DNA from: DATAEE01 sp963725145
GTDB taxonomy: Bacteria; Acidobacteriota; Vicinamibacteria; Vicinamibacterales; 2-12-FULL-66-21
Direction: 5' to 3'
Assembly: GCA_963725145.1 (NCBI GenBank)
Contig: CAVRXL010000012.1
Span: forward strand, 1,736,001-1,800,000
Length of the DNA stretch: 64,000 bases
Shown here: positions 16,012-28,746 of the stretch, one piece after another
Layout of the letters: each line of letters opens with the position of its first letter
Position numbering within the stretch: the stretch's first letter is position 1
Program-made: the position numbers and the translations under genes
Notes under the pieces: model-generated
Seen by the model: the letters and a program-made list of their open reading frames with translations, nothing else
What the model was told of the DNA's origin: nothing
Database searches by the model: none

Positions 16012-17231
16012 ATGAGACTCCGACACATGTGGCGTCCGGCTCTAGCCGGACCTCGCGTGGCTCTGACGGCTCTACTGCTCTTTGCCGTGCCGGCACGCGC
16101 GCTCGCTCAACAGACAGCCAGCCCTGAGGAACCGGCACCCGCGGCCGCCCCACAGACGCCCACGAACGAGAGTCCGTGGGACAACATCACGTTCGGCACG
16201 ACGCTCGAGGGGTTCTACGAATACAACTGGAACGACCCGCTCGGCCGCGTGAATCTGCTGCGCGCGTACGACACGCGCGCGAACGTCCTGGGCATCCAGC
16301 AGGTCGCGCTCCTGTTCGACATGACGCCGGACGTCAGCAAGAATCGCCGCTTCGGGTTGCGCGTCGATCTCCAGTTCGGCCAGGCCACCGAGACCGTCCA
16401 GGGCGGCGCCGCGAACGAGCCCCGTCCCGACGTCTACCGTCACATCTGGCAGGCCTACGGCTCGTACATCTTCCCGTCGGAAACGGCCTTCAGACGGACT
16501 TCGGCAAGTTCGCGTCGAACCTCGGGTTCGAGACCAACTACGCGAAGGACAACAACAACTTCACGCGCGCGTATCTCTTCAACTTCCTGCCGTTCTATCA
16601 CTCCGGTCTGCGCGTCTCCTACCCTGCCAGCGACAAGGTCACGTTGATGTACATGCTGACCAACGGTATCCAGCAGACCGAGGACTTCAACGACTACAAG
16701 TCGAATCACTTCACGGCCATCATCAAGCCCGTGTCCGCGCTGACCTGGACGACCAGCTACTACTTCGGCCAGGAGCAGCAGCAGCCGACGGATGAAGACG
16801 CCGGCCCCGACGGTTTCTTCACCGTCTTCGACACCTACGCCGCCTACACGCTCAACGACCGCGCCACCCTCGGCCTCGACGTCAACTACGTCACGAACCG
16901 GGTCACGCAGGACGATCCGAAGGGCGATCTCTTCGGCCTGGGCGCCTATGGACGCTATCAGGTGACGCCCGCGGCAGCGCTCGCGGTTCGCTACGAGCGG
17001 GTCGATGACGACGGCGGGCTCTTCGGAGGGATCGATCAGCTTCTGCAGGAAGTCACGCTGACCGCGGAGTACAAGTTCGCGGACGGATTCATGTTCCGCG
17101 GCGAGTTCCGTCATGACTGGTCGAACGAGGAGTTCTTCCTCAGCGACTCGGTGGACGTGCTCAAGACGGGTCAGACGACGCTCCTCGGCGGGTTCGTGTG
17201 GTGGATGGGGTCGAAGAAAGGCGCGTGGTAA
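16012..17231 (+). CDS. Outer-membrane beta-barrel porin (frameshifted)
   Basis: An exported barrel protein of about 406 residues after correction. A signal peptide ends near ARALAQ, a Pro/Ala-rich linker follows, then repeated amphipathic strands rich in Tyr, Asn and Asp and ending in aromatic residues. The ITFGTTLEGFYEYNWN start and the IFPVGNGLQTDFGKFASNLG segment match the BBP2/OmpL-like family. One base is missing near 16473 (TTCCCG should probably read TTCCCCG), which moves the frame back by one. Placed between a KimA-like transporter and kdp genes, it may let potassium cross the outer membrane; that is inference. The next ORF starts on the final A of its TAA stop. Confidence 0.85.
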
Positions 17232-17326
17232 TGGCTGACGCGATCTTCGTCGCTTTGACCGTCTTGTTCTTCGTCGTGGCGGTCGCGTACGTCGTTGGTT
17301 GTGATCGCCTGGGGGGACGGACGTGA
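17231..17326 (+). CDS. Small single-helix membrane protein upstream of kdpF
   Basis: A 31-residue ORF, MADAIFVALTVLFFVVAV..., ending YVVGCDRLGGRT. It is one transmembrane helix with a short cytoplasmic tail containing Cys-Asp-Arg-Leu. Its start uses the last base of the porin stop and its stop overlaps the kdpF start (GTGA), so it is tightly built into the operon. I believe similar small ORFs precede kdpF in other kdp operons, but cannot confirm this here. A second KdpF-like stabilising peptide is one possibility. Confidence 0.65.
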   Translation: MADAIFVALTVLFFVVAVAYVVGCDRLGGRT

Positions 17327-17412
17327 CCTTCGAAACGATTGCAGGTCTGCTGGTCTCGGTGTTTCTGCTCGCGTATCTGACATACGCGTTGCTGCGGCCG
17401 GAGAAATTCTGA
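17323..17412 (+). CDS. kdpF: KdpF small subunit of potassium ATPase
   Basis: Exactly 29 residues, the usual KdpF length, starting at GTG 17323. One hydrophobic helix (AGLLVSVFLLAYLTYALL) ends in RPEKF, similar to the ...ALINAEAF ending of the family. KdpF is a single-helix peptide that stabilises the KdpABC complex. It overlaps the upstream small ORF by GTGA and is followed directly by the ATG of kdpA. Confidence 0.88.
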   Translation: MTFETIAGLLVSVFLLAYLTYALLRPEKF

Positions 17413-19185
17413 ATGACTTTCAACGGCTGGCTTCAGATCACCGTATATCTCCTCGCGATCCTCGCGGTCACCAGGCCGCTCGGGTCGTTCATGACGCGCG
17501 TGTTCGCGCGCGAGCGCACGTGGCTGGATCCCGTGCTCCGTCCGGTCGAGCGGCTCATCTACCGCCTGACAGGCGTCGACGAGAAGCACGAGATGCGCTG
17601 GACCGAGTACGCGGTCGCGCTCGTGCTCTTCAGCGTCGTCTCCATGATCGTGCTGTATCTGATGCAGCGGCTCCAGGCCGCGCTGCCCTTCAACCCGCAG
17701 GCGCTCGGCGCCGTGGCGCCCGACCTCGCGTTCAACACCGCGGCGTCGTTCACGACGAACACGAACTGGCAGTCGTACGTCCCCGAGACGACGATGAGCT
17801 ACCTGACGCAGATGGCGGGACTCGCGTACCACAACTTCGTCTCGGCGGCCGCCGGGATCGCGCTTGCGATCGCGTTCATCCGCGGCATCGCGCAGCGCGA
17901 AAAGGCGACGCTCGGCAACTTCTGGGTCGACCTGGTCCGCTGCTCGCTCTGGGTGCTGCTCCCCTTCTGTTTCGTCGGCGCGCTCCTGCTCGTCTCCCAG
18001 GGGGTCGTCCAGAACCTCAAGCCGTACGACAAGGTGCAGCTCCTCGATCCGCAGACGATCACCGCGACCGACGCTGACGGCAAGGAGACGAAGCAGACCG
18101 TTTCCGAGCAGGTCATCGCCCAGGGGCCGACGGCGTCGCAGGAAATCATCAAGGAATGGGGGACGAACGGCGGCGGCTTCTTCAACGCCAACAGCGCGCA
18201 TCCGTTCGAGAACCCGACGCCGCTCTCGAACTTCATCGAGATGTTCGCGATCTTTGCGATTTCGGCGGGGCTGACCTACACGCTCGGCCAGATGACCGGC
18301 TCCCGCGCCCACGGCTGGGCGGTCTGGGCGGCGATGGCGTTTCTCTTCCTGGCCGGCGTCACGACCGCGTACTGGGCCGAGGCGGCTGGCAACCCCATGA
18401 TCAAGGCGGACCAGACCGTCACCGCCGCGTCACCCGGCGGCAACATGGAAGGCAAGGAAACAAGGTTCGGGATCGCGAACTCTGCGCTGTTCGCCACGGT
18501 CACGACCGATGCGAGCTGCGGCGCGGTGAACGCCTGGCACGACTCGTTCACGCCGATCGGCGGGATGGTGCCGCTCGTCAACATCATGCTGGGCGAGGTG
18601 ATCTTCGGCGGCGTCGGCGCGGGCATGTACGGCATCCTCATTTTCGTCGTGCTCTCGGTGTTCATCGCCGGGCTGATGGTGGGCCGGACGCCGGAGTACC
18701 TCGGGAAGAAGGTCGAAGCGTTCGACGTCCAGATGGCGATGCTCGCGGTGCTCATCATGCCGCTCGTCATCCTGGTCTTCACGGGGATCTCGGTCGTCTC
18801 GCCCGACTTCGGGACGTCGAGCCTCACGAATACCGGGCCGCACGGCCTGTCGGAGATCCTCTACGCCTTCACGTCAGGGACGGGCAACAACGGGTCCGCG
18901 TTCGGCGGGCTCAACGCCAATACGAAGTGGTACAACACGTCGATCGGCATCGCGATGATGCTCGGGCGCTTCATGATCATCATCCCGATGCTCGCGCTGG
19001 CGGGTCACCTCGGCCGCAAGAAGCGCGTGCCGCCGTCGCCCGGGACCTTCCCGGTGACGACTCCGCTTTTCACGACACTGCTCGTCAGCGTCATCCTCAT
19101 CGTGGGCGCGCTGACTTTCTTCCCCGTCCTGAGCCTCGGCCCGATCGTCGAGCACCTGCTCATGCACGCGGGACAGACCTACTAG
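17413..19185 (+). CDS. kdpA: Potassium-transporting ATPase subunit KdpA
   Basis: A 590-residue channel-like subunit that binds and selects potassium. It has about ten helices with four pore-loop segments: FNTAASFTTNTNWQSY, GTNGGGFFNANSAHPFENP, TTDASCGAVNAWHDSFTPIG and GTGNNGSAFGGLNANTKWYN. The Gly residues in these loops form the selectivity filter. Length is normal and the frame intact. It is followed by a 38-bp gap of CACTAGGC-type repeats before kdpB. Confidence 0.97.
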   Translation: MTFNGWLQITVYLLAILAVTRPLGSFMTRVFARERTWLDPVLRPVERLIYRLTGVDEKHEMRWTEYAVALVLFSVVSMIVLYLMQRLQAALPFNPQALGAVAPDLAFNTAASFTTNTNWQSYVPETTMSYLTQMAGLAYHNFVSAAAGIALAIAFIRGIAQREKATLGNFWVDLVRCSLWVLLPFCFVGALLLVSQGVVQNLKPYDKVQLLDPQTITATDADGKETKQTVSEQVIAQGPTASQEIIKEWGTNGGGFFNANSAHPFENPTPLSNFIEMFAIFAISAGLTYTLGQMTGSRAHGWAVWAAMAFLFLAGVTTAYWAEAAGNPMIKADQTVTAASPGGNMEGKETRFGIANSALFATVTTDASCGAVNAWHDSFTPIGGMVPLVNIMLGEVIFGGVGAGMYGILIFVVLSVFIAGLMVGRTPEYLGKKVEAFDVQMAMLAVLIMPLVILVFTGISVVSPDFGTSSLTNTGPHGLSEILYAFTSGTGNNGSAFGGLNANTKWYNTSIGIAMMLGRFMIIIPMLALAGHLGRKKRVPPSPGTFPVTTPLFTTLLVSVILIVGALTFFPVLSLGPIVEHLLMHAGQTY

Positions 19186-19223
19186 GAACGAAGGCACTAG
19201 GCACTAGGAACTAGGCACTATTT
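19186..19223. repeat. ACTAGGCACTAGGAACTAGG tandem repeats between kdpA and kdpB
   Basis: The 38-bp spacer is made almost entirely of 7-9 bp units of the GCACTAG/GAACTAG type. No Shine-Dalgarno for kdpB is recognisable in it. Confidence 0.7.
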
Positions 19224-21267
<2,044 letters not shown>

Positions 21268-21271
21268 TGCG

Positions 21272-21436
21272 AGAGCACAGAGTGAGCAGAGGTCACAGAG
21301 AAGGGCGGGGAGCGATGAGCACACCAGAGACGCAGAGCCGACAGAGCACTCAAAAAGGTCTTATGGCCTCTGCGCCTCTGTGTCGTCTGCGCGCCGGCCG
21401 TCCCCGCCTTTCTCTGCGGCCTCAGCGTTAGCTCCG
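21272..21436. repeat. CACAGAG/CTCTGTG-type decayed repeats between kdpB and kdpC
   Basis: The 187-bp gap between kdpB and kdpC carries GAGCACAGAG, GCAGAGGTCACAGAG and ACGCAGAG units, followed by the opposite orientation (CTCTGCGCCTCTGTG, TTTCTCTGCGG). The halves could pair across the gap. A good Shine-Dalgarno (GGGAG, about 21442) for kdpC follows. No gene is seen. Confidence 0.6.
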
Positions 21437-21454
21437 TGCTCCGGGAGAATACAG

Positions 21455-22053
21455 ATGAACATCGGACGCAACCTTCTCATCGCCACCTTGATGACGGTCG
21501 TGACGACGGTGCTCCTGGGCCTGTTGTATCCTCTGGCGGTGACCGGCGTGGCGCAGGCTGTCTTTCCGGATAAGGCAAACGGCCAGCTCATCGTCCGCGA
21601 CGGCGTGACGATTGGCTCGCGGATCATCGGCCAGCCGTTCACGTCGCCCGGCTACTTCCGGTCGCGGCCGTCGGCGGCTGGCGCCGCCGGGATACGACGC
21701 CGGCGCCTCCGGCGGCACGAACCTGGGGCCGACGAGCAAGAAGCTGATCGATCGCGTGAACGAGGCGACCGCCGCTGTCTCGCCTGGAGAATCCGGATCA
21801 GCCGGTCCCGATCGAGCTGGTCACGACGTCGGCCTCGGGACTGGATCCGCACATATCGCCGCGCGCCGCCGAGTTCCAGGTGCCGCGAGTTGCCCGCGAG
21901 CGCGGCGCTTCAGAGGACGCGATTCGCCGAATCGTGGCCGAGCACACCGAGGCGCGGCAGCTCGGCTTTCTCGGCGAGCCGAGGGTCAACGTGCTCATGC
22001 TGAATCTGGCGCTCGACGAGACGTTCAAGCGAGGTCGGACCGCCGCGCCATGA
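21455..22053 (+). CDS. kdpC: KdpC subunit (two frameshifts)
   Basis: KdpC has one N-terminal helix and a periplasmic domain that stabilises KdpAB. ATG 21455 gives LLIATLMTVVTTVLLGLLYPLAVTG, then SRIIGQPFTSPGYFRSRPSAAG in frame 2. Near 21683 the text continues in frame 0 as YDAGASGGTNLGPTSKKLIDRV, and from about 21785 in frame 1 as LENPDQPVPIELVTTSASGLDPHIS and ...VNVLMLNLALDE. All are conserved KdpC segments in the right order. Corrected length is about 199 residues. Both shifts are equivalent to an extra base. The TGA stop overlaps the ATG of the kdpD fragment. Confidence 0.9.
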
Positions 22054-23233
22054 CCATCCTCACGGGCCCGAGCGCCCGTCTGCCGAATCGCTCCTCGCCG
22101 GGCTGAAACAGGGCGAGCGGGCGCGCCTGCGCCTGTACATCGGCGCCGCGGCCGGGGTCGGCAAGACCTACCAGATGCTCGAGGACGCCCACGACCTGAA
22201 GCGCCGGGGCGTGGACGTCGTCATCGGGTTTGTGGAGACCCACGGCCGGGCCGACACGAACCGGCTCCTCGACGGGCTCGAGATCGTGCCGCGGCGGCGC
22301 ATCGAGTACCGCGGCGTGACGCTCGAGGAAATGGACGTCGACGCCGTGATGGCGCGCAGACCCGCGATCGTCATCGTGGACGAGCTGGCGCATACGAACG
22401 TCCCGGGCTCGAAGCACCCGAAGCGGTACGAGGACGTCTTCGAGCTGCTCGAGGCGGGCATGTCGGTCATCACGGCCGTGAACATCCAGCACCTCGAGTC
22501 GCTCAACGACGCGATCGCGCGGACGACGAACGTCCGGGTGCGCGAGACCCTCCCCGACTGGGTGCTCCAGCGCGCCGACGAGGTGGTCAACGTCGACGTC
22601 TCGGTCGAGACGCTCCGCGCGCGCCTGCGCGAGGGGAAGATCTACAAGCCTGAAAAGGTCGAGCAGGCGCTTCAGAACTTCTTCCGGGTAGGCAACCTGT
22701 CGGCGCTGCGCGAGCTGGCGCTGCGGCAGCTCGCGACCGTCCAGGCGGGCCAGGCCGAAGCCTACCGGCGGCGCGAAGGGCTCGAGCATCCCGTCATTCC
22801 AGAAAAGGTCATGGTCGCCATGGCGTCGCACGGCAGCGCCGGCCGGCTGCTGCGCACCGGGTCGCGCATTGCGGGCCGGCTCGCCTCGGACTGGTACGCG
22901 GTCTATGTCGAGACGCCGAATGAGGAGCCGGGCCGCATCCAGCCGGCGGACCACGCCGCCCTGACGGAAAACATCCGGCTCGCCGAACAGCTCGGCGCGC
23001 GGGTCGTCCGGCTCAAAGCGCGCAACGTCCCGGACGCCCTGGTGCAGTTCGCGCGTGAACACGGCATCACGCACGTCATCTTCGGCCAGTCGGCGCGCTC
23101 GCGCTGGCAGATGCTGGTCAAGGGCTCCGTCATCAATCGGTTTCTCGATGAGCTCCGCACCGCGACGGTCCACATCGTTCCGCCCGGAGACGATGACCGG
23201 ACGGATGCCGAGTGGAGCAGCGATCGGACATGA
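22050..23233 (+). CDS. kdpD: KdpD N-terminal half only: KdpD sensor domain plus Usp domain
   Basis: About 394 residues. Residues 30-240 are the KdpD domain with Walker A GAAAGVGKT, VDELAHTNVPGSKHPKRYEDV and VNIQHLESLNDAI. Residues 250-380 are a universal-stress domain (VMVAMASHGSAGRLL ... THVIFGQSARSRW). The gene ends there: no membrane helices, His box or ATPase. The missing half is encoded at 47229-48743. ATG 22050 overlaps the kdpC stop, but the PERPSAESLLAGLK frame is shifted, so one base is missing between 22050 and about 22064. It probably senses potassium or second messenger and must act on a partner protein. Confidence 0.88.
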
Positions 23234-25086
23234 CCGTGCGCGCGCGCTTGTTCGCGGGCTACGTCACGCTCGTCGTGGCGCTCGCGGCGCTGGGCGCGTG
23301 GAGCGCCTGGCGGCTGTAGCGAAATGGGATCGGTGGCGAGGCGGATCATCGCCGACAACTACGTCTCGGTCGTCGCGGCCCAGGACATGAAGGAAAGCCT
23401 CGAGCGTCAGGACTCCGCGGCGCTTCTTCGAGCTGCTGGGGCGCCACGATCGCGCAGCGTCGCAGCTCGCGGAAAACCGCCGGCGCTTCGACGACGCGCT
23501 CGAACGCGCGGCCGGGAACATCACCGAGGCGGGCGAACGCGAGCCTGATCGACGCGCTCCACGCGGACCGCGAGACGATACTACAAGCTCTACGATGCGT
23601 TTCTCGCCGAGGCGCGTCGCACTGGCGCGGATCGGGACCTCGAGGCGGAGAGCTGGCGAGCAGCGGTACTTTGCGGCGCTCGAGCCCGTCTTCAACCGCC
23701 TGCGAGGCACCGCCGACCGCTCCTGCGAACGAACCAGGACGCGATGGTCCGCAAGTCGGATGCTGCGATCACCGTGGCGCGGCGCTTTGCCTTGACGACA
23801 GGTGTTCTCGCGGCCGCCCTCGTCGGCGCCGGCGTGCTCCTGTCGATTGTCATCGCACGATCCATCCTGACGCCGATTGCCGGGCTCACCGCCGCGACGA
23901 GCCGGATCGCCGGCGGCGATCTCGACGCGACCGTGACTGTCCGCCAGCACGATGAGATCGGGCACCTTGCGGAGAGCTTCAACCGGATGGCGGGCCGGCT
24001 CCGGGAAGTCCGTCAGTCCGACCTCGGCAAGCTGCTCGTCGCGCAGCAGACCGCCGAGGCCGCCATCGATTCGCTTTACGACCCGGTCCTGGTCACCGGA
24101 GCGGACGCTCGAGTCCGCCGTCTGAACCGGGCGGCGGAGCGGCTCTTCGGATCGGAATCGGAGGCCGTTGGCCGGCCGATCGACGAGGTCGTTCGAGACG
24201 GCCGCGTCGCGCTCGCCGTCACCGAAGTCCTTCGGTCGCGGAATCCCGTCGCGGGTGAGGGATCGGCCGCTGTCGTGCCGCTTGCAGGTGGGCGGGGCCG
24301 AACGCGCATACCGGCTCCGATCGACGCCGATGTACGACAGCGAACGCCGCCTGTCGGGCGCCGTCACGCTGCTCGAGGACATCACCCACTTACAGGAGAT
24401 CGATCGGCTCAAGTCGGAGTTCATCGCCGCCGCGTCGCACGAGCTCCGCACGCCGTTGACGAGCGTCCAGATGGGGATCCATCTCCTGCTCGAGGGCACC
24501 GCGGGTGAGCTGAACGAACGCCAACTGGACATCCTCCAGATGTGCCGCGACGATGCCGCGCGGCTGGAAAAGCTCACGAAGGATTTGCTCGACCTGTCCA
24601 AGATCGAGTCCGGCGAGTCGGAGCCCAGACTCGCAACGACTGCCAGCCTCGAGGCTGGTGAGGGATGCCATCGAGCCGCTTCGTCTTCAGGTCGAGGCCA
24701 AGGGAATCGAGCTGACCGTCGACGCGCCGCCGAACCTCCCGCATGTTCGGGCGGATCGCGCGCAGATCGAGCGAGTGCTGGCGAATCTCGTGACGAACGC
24801 GGCGCGCGCGACGGACCGCGGCGGCCGGATCGCCGTCACGGCGGAGGCGCGCGGGGACGCGGTGGTCGTCGCCGTTGCCGACAGCGGTCGCGGGATCCCG
24901 AAGGAATACCTGCCCCGGATCTTCGATCGGTTCGTGCAGGTCCCGAACGTCCCATCCGGCGGCGCCGGACTGGGCCTCGCGATCTCCCGGCGGATCGTTC
25001 AGGCCCACGGCGGGCAAATCGCCGTGCAGTCGGAGCCGGGCCGCGGCACGACCTTCACGTTTACGCTCCCGACCGCCACGTCATGA
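23230..25086 (+). CDS. Sensor histidine kinase beside kdp (about eight frameshifts; possible pseudogene)
   Basis: Reconstructed order: N-terminal helix (VTLVVALAALGAWSAW), helical periplasmic sensor (ADNYVSVVAAQDMKESLERQ), second helix (VLAAALVGAGVLLSIVIARS), HAMP (PIAGLTAATSRIAGGDLDATV), PAS (AIDSLYDPVLVTGADARVRRL), His box SHELRTPLTSVQ, and an ATPase domain with NLVTNAARA, DSGRGIP and GAGLGLAISRR. Stops or shifts occur near 23318, 23425, 23543, 23577, 23655, 23718, 24287 and 24650; all but one are equivalent to an extra base. ATG 23230 overlaps the KdpD-half stop. Conservation of every motif argues for sequence error, but decay is possible. It could be the kinase served by the KdpD fragment. 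Confidence 0.8.
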
Positions 25087-25111
25087 CCGAAACCGAACCG
25101 AGGAAGCGCTC

Positions 25112-25857
25112 ATGCGGATTCTGATCGTCGACGACGAAGATCACATTCGAAAGATGATGCGGCTCACGCTCGAGGCCGCGGGCCACGCCGTGGAGGAAGC
25201 GGCAGACGGCCAGACCGGGCTCGCCTCGTTCGGCGATGGGGCCGGATGGGACGCCGTCCTCCTCGATCAGCGAATGGCTGGACTCGAGGGCACCGAAGTC
25301 CTGCGCGAGATGCGCCGGCGGAAGCCCGACGCGGTCGTCATCCTCGTGACGGCGTATGCGTCGATCGACCTCGTCATCGAGGCGATGCACCTCGGCGCGA
25401 CCGATTTCCTGCGCAAGCCCATGACACCGGAGGCGCTTCGAGGCGCGGTGGCCGCCGCCGCTGCACGGGCAGCCCATACTCCGGTTGCGCCAGGGTCCAG
25501 CCGGGTTGCCCCCGGTCCCATCGAAACGATCACGATGAATGGCTTCCACATCCGGTATCGCGGGATGCGAGACGGGCGCGGAGGGAACCGCGGAGCATCG
25601 GTTTACCGTGACGCGTTATCCCCAGTTGCAAGCGCACGAAGTGTCGGTCGCGATCGATCCGGAAGCGGTCGCTCGCGTGGCACGGCTCACCCGCCGCGAG
25701 CTCGCGGCCGGCCGGAGGGTTCTGGCGGCATCAGGCGGAAGGACTGCTCGCCGCCTACCTGTGGACCGAAAACGCCGTCCCGGGTGCCAACCAGCTTCGC
25801 GTGACAGATGTCTCACTCGCGGAGCTCGATGTCGCGGCGCGGTGGTCCTCGGATTAG
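25112..25857 (+). CDS. Response regulator with unusual C-terminal domain (two frameshifts)
   Basis: Residues 1-125 form a receiver domain: acidic pair VDDED, phospho-acceptor Asp in LLDQRMAG, Thr in ILVTAYAS, Lys in FLRKPMTP. After about residue 145 the frame shifts near 25560 (2 to 0) and 25715 (0 to 1). The tail HRFTVTRYPQLQAHEVSVAI ... FWRHQAEGLLAAYLWTENAV ... AELDVAARWSSD is not a helix-turn-helix, sigma-54 or GGDEF output and I do not recognise it. Lying just after the kinase, it is its likely partner. It is not KdpE, which is at 46546. Confidence 0.75.
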
Positions 25858-25917
25858 TAAAATTCGACAGTTTCCTCCAACCCTGCGCTCGCGCGCTTCA
25901 TCCAACCACAAGTTGTG

Positions 25918-28354
25918 ATGTCGGACGTCAAACAGGCCCTGAAGCGTCTCCGTCGAGAGCCCGGCTTCGCCGCCGTCGCCGTCCTGACGCTCGCGCTCGG
26001 CATCGGCGCGAACACCGCGCTTTTCAGCCTCGTCAAGACCGTCCTCCTCGAGCCGCTGCCCTACGGAGATCCCGATCGGCTGGTCATGGTCTGGGACGCA
26101 ACGGCGCCTGGCGACACGACCTGGCTGTCGGTGCAGGAAATCGTGAACTATCGAGCCGGGGCGCCGAGCCTCGCGGACCTCGCGGCGTACATGGAGATGA
26201 ACGCGAGCCTGACCGGCGGGCAGGAACCCGAGCGCGTGCGTGCCGCGGCGGCGACGGCGAACCTGTTCGAGACGCTCGCCGTGGCCCCGCTCAGAGGCCG
26301 CACGTTCACGGCCGCCGAGGGCGCGCCGGGCGGTGATGACGTCGTCGTGCTCGGCCACGGACTGTGGCAGCGGCGCTTCGGCGGGTCGCCGAACGCGATC
26401 GGGCAGTCGATTCTGCTGAACGGTCGTCCGCACAGCGGTCATCGGCGTCATGCCGCCGGCATTTCGTCTGCCGCTCGACTACCGCGCGGAGCAACCGACC
26501 GAAGCGTGGGTGCCACTCGTGATCGATCCCGCAAACCTCGGCGAATGGGGCGATCGATCCCTGAAAGGCGTGGGCCGCCTCAAACCAGGGGTCGCGGCAG
26601 CGACGGCGACGGGCGAGTTCAAAGTGTTGCGGGACCACTGGATTCAAGCCGGCTACATCGCCGACCAGGGTGAGCGGTCGTTCGTCCGCTCGGCGATCCC
26701 CGTTCCGCGATTCGTCACCGGCAGCATCCGCGGGCCGCTGCTGATTCTGCTCGGCGCGGTGACGTTCGTCCTCCTCATCGCCTGCGCGAACGTCGTCAAT
26801 CTGCTGCTGGCGAAGGCGGACGTGCGGCGGCGCGAGATTGCCGTCCGCGCCGCGCTCGGCGCGACGCGGCGGCACCTCGTCTTCCAGCTCCTCATCGAGA
26901 GCCTGGCGCTCTCAGCCGCCGGCGGTGCCGTCGGGCTCGCGCTCGCATGGCTCGGCATCGACCTCCTCGCGGCGATGCGTCCCTCCAACCTGCCGAGACT
27001 TGCGGATGTTCGAATCGACGTCGGCGTCCTGGCGTTTACCGCGGGCCTCTCAGTGCTGACCGGATTCCTGTTCGGCCTCGCGCCGGCGCTGCAGGTCTCC
27101 CGGCCGGACCTGGTCGGGGCACTGAAGGACGGCGATCGTGGCGGCACCTCGAGCCGTGCCCGCCTCAGGCTGCGCCGTGCGCTCGTCGTCTGCCAGCTCG
27201 CGGTGTCGGTCGTGCTCGTCGTAGGCGCCGGCCTTCTCCTCCGGAGCCTCATCGCGTTGAACCGCGTGGATCTCGGCTTGAACCCGCACAACGTCCTGAC
27301 CGCGGAGATTCAGCTTCCCGCGACGAGCTATCCCGAACCGGCGGACGTGGTCCGGTTCTATCAGGAGCTGATCGGGAGGCTCGGGGCGCTTCCGGGCGTT
27401 GAAGCGGCCGGCGCCGTCCGGATCCTTCCGCTCACACGGACGATCGGCGACTGGTCCATCACGCTCGAGGGCCGCCCGTTTTCGCGCGAGGAGAATCCGA
27501 ACGGCGACTTTCAGGCGGTGACGCCCGGATATTTCCGGGCGATGCGGCTCTCGCTTGTGCGGGGGCGGCTGCTGACTGAGGTTGATCGGGAGGACGCGCC
27601 GCTGTCGGTCGTGATCAACCAGACGATGGCGGATCGGTATTGGCCCAACCAGGAACCCATCGGGCAGCGCTTCAAGATGGGGACGGGCGACACCCCCTGG
27701 CTCACGATCGTCGGCATCGTCGGCACGGTCCGTCACAACGCCGTCGTCGAGGGGCCGCGGGCGGAGATGTATCTGGCGCACGCGCAGCTGCCTCGATCGA
27801 TCGGCAACGCGACGCGCAGCTTGACGCTCGTCGTGAGAACGACGGCGGATCCGCTCGCGAGCGCCGGGGTCCTTCGCGAGACGGTGCGCTCGCTCGATCG
27901 CAACCTCCCGGTGTCCAACGTCCGCACCATGGAAGCCGTGACCTCGTCAGCGCTCGCTCAGCCGCGCTTCACGGCGACGTTGCTCGGACTGCTCGCCGCG
28001 CTCGCCCTCACGCTCGCGGCGATCGGTATCTACGGTACCGTCTCGTTGCTGGTGACCGAGCGTGCGTATGAAATCGGCATCCGGATGGCGCTCGGCGCCG
28101 GGCGGACATCGATTCTCGGGCTCATCCTGGGCCAAGGGATGGCGCTTGCGGGCGCCGGAATCGCGCTAGGGGTCGCAGGTGCCCTCGTGCTGAGCCGGCT
28201 CTTGGATACGCTTGTCTATGGAGTGGGGACGCTCGATCTGATGACGTTCGCCGCGGCGCCCGCGCTCCTCGCGGGAGTGGCGCTCGCCGCGTGCATGAAC
28301 CCGGCGCGGCGGGCGGCGGCGGTCGATCCGATAGTCACCCTCCGGCGCGGCTAA
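25918..28354 (+). CDS. ADOP-family ABC permease (one frameshift)
   Basis: A MacB/FtsX-type permease of the acidobacterial duplicated orphan permease family. Its opening DVKQALKRLRREPGFAAVAV and LALGIGANTALFSLVKTVLL is the family signature. A large MacB-like periplasmic domain, an FtsX module (LLLIACANVVNLLLAKADVRRREIAVRAALGA), then a second periplasmic domain and FtsX module (ERAYEIGIRMALGAGRTSIL) follow. The frame advances by one near 26433 before AVIGVMPPAFRLPLDY. Corrected length is about 811 residues. No ATPase gene adjoins it, as is usual for this family. The substrate is unknown. Confidence 0.92.
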
Positions 28355-28372
28355 ACTCGCCTATGGGTTTGT

Positions 28373-28699
28373 TCAGGCAGCCCGGTCGTCCTCGGCCGCG
28401 ACGAGCCAGGGGACTCGGTCCGTCTTCTTCTCTGCTTCCGGCAGGCACCTCGCGACATGGTGCCGTACGTGCCGTTCCTCCCAGATCGCCGCCGCGAAGT
28501 AGACGATCGCGTTGATTGCAAGGTGGCGCTGCCGCCGACGGAGCCACGCTGCGGCGTTATAGGTCCCCATTAGGACCGTCAGCCCCAGCGCAGCGCCGTG
28601 GATCGCAGCCTTGAACGGTTCGCAGCAGCCGACATCGAGGATCGGAAGGGCTCGCCTGACTTCAGCAGGCTCCACAGCTCGGTCGGCAGCGCGCGCCAC
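28373..28699 (-). CDS. Small hypothetical membrane-associated protein
   Basis: About 108 residues from GTG 28699; the true start may be further in. A hydrophobic segment AIHGAALGLTVLMGTYNAAAWLRRRQRHLAINAIVYFAAAIWEERHV suggests two short helices joined by an Arg-rich loop, with a His pair (RHHVA) after them. The pattern looks like a real protein in codon use and resembles small uncharacterised proteins I associate with Acidobacteriota, but no function can be given. It is convergent with the ADOP permease and ends 18 bp from its stop. Confidence 0.5.
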   Translation of the reverse strand: MARAADRAVEPAEVRRALPILDVGCCEPFKAAIHGAALGLTVLMGTYNAAAWLRRRQRHLAINAIVYFAAAIWEERHVRHHVARCLPEAEKKTDRVPWLVAAEDDRAA

Positions 28700-28746
28700 G
28701 GTTTGGCTTACTGCAACACCCGGTCCAATTCCGACGAGCCAAAGAA

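Noticed and set aside
23230..25086. Firm pseudogene call for the kdp-adjacent kinase
   Set aside because: Every domain motif is preserved and shifts are almost all extra single bases like those in ftsH, so error explains them as well as decay.
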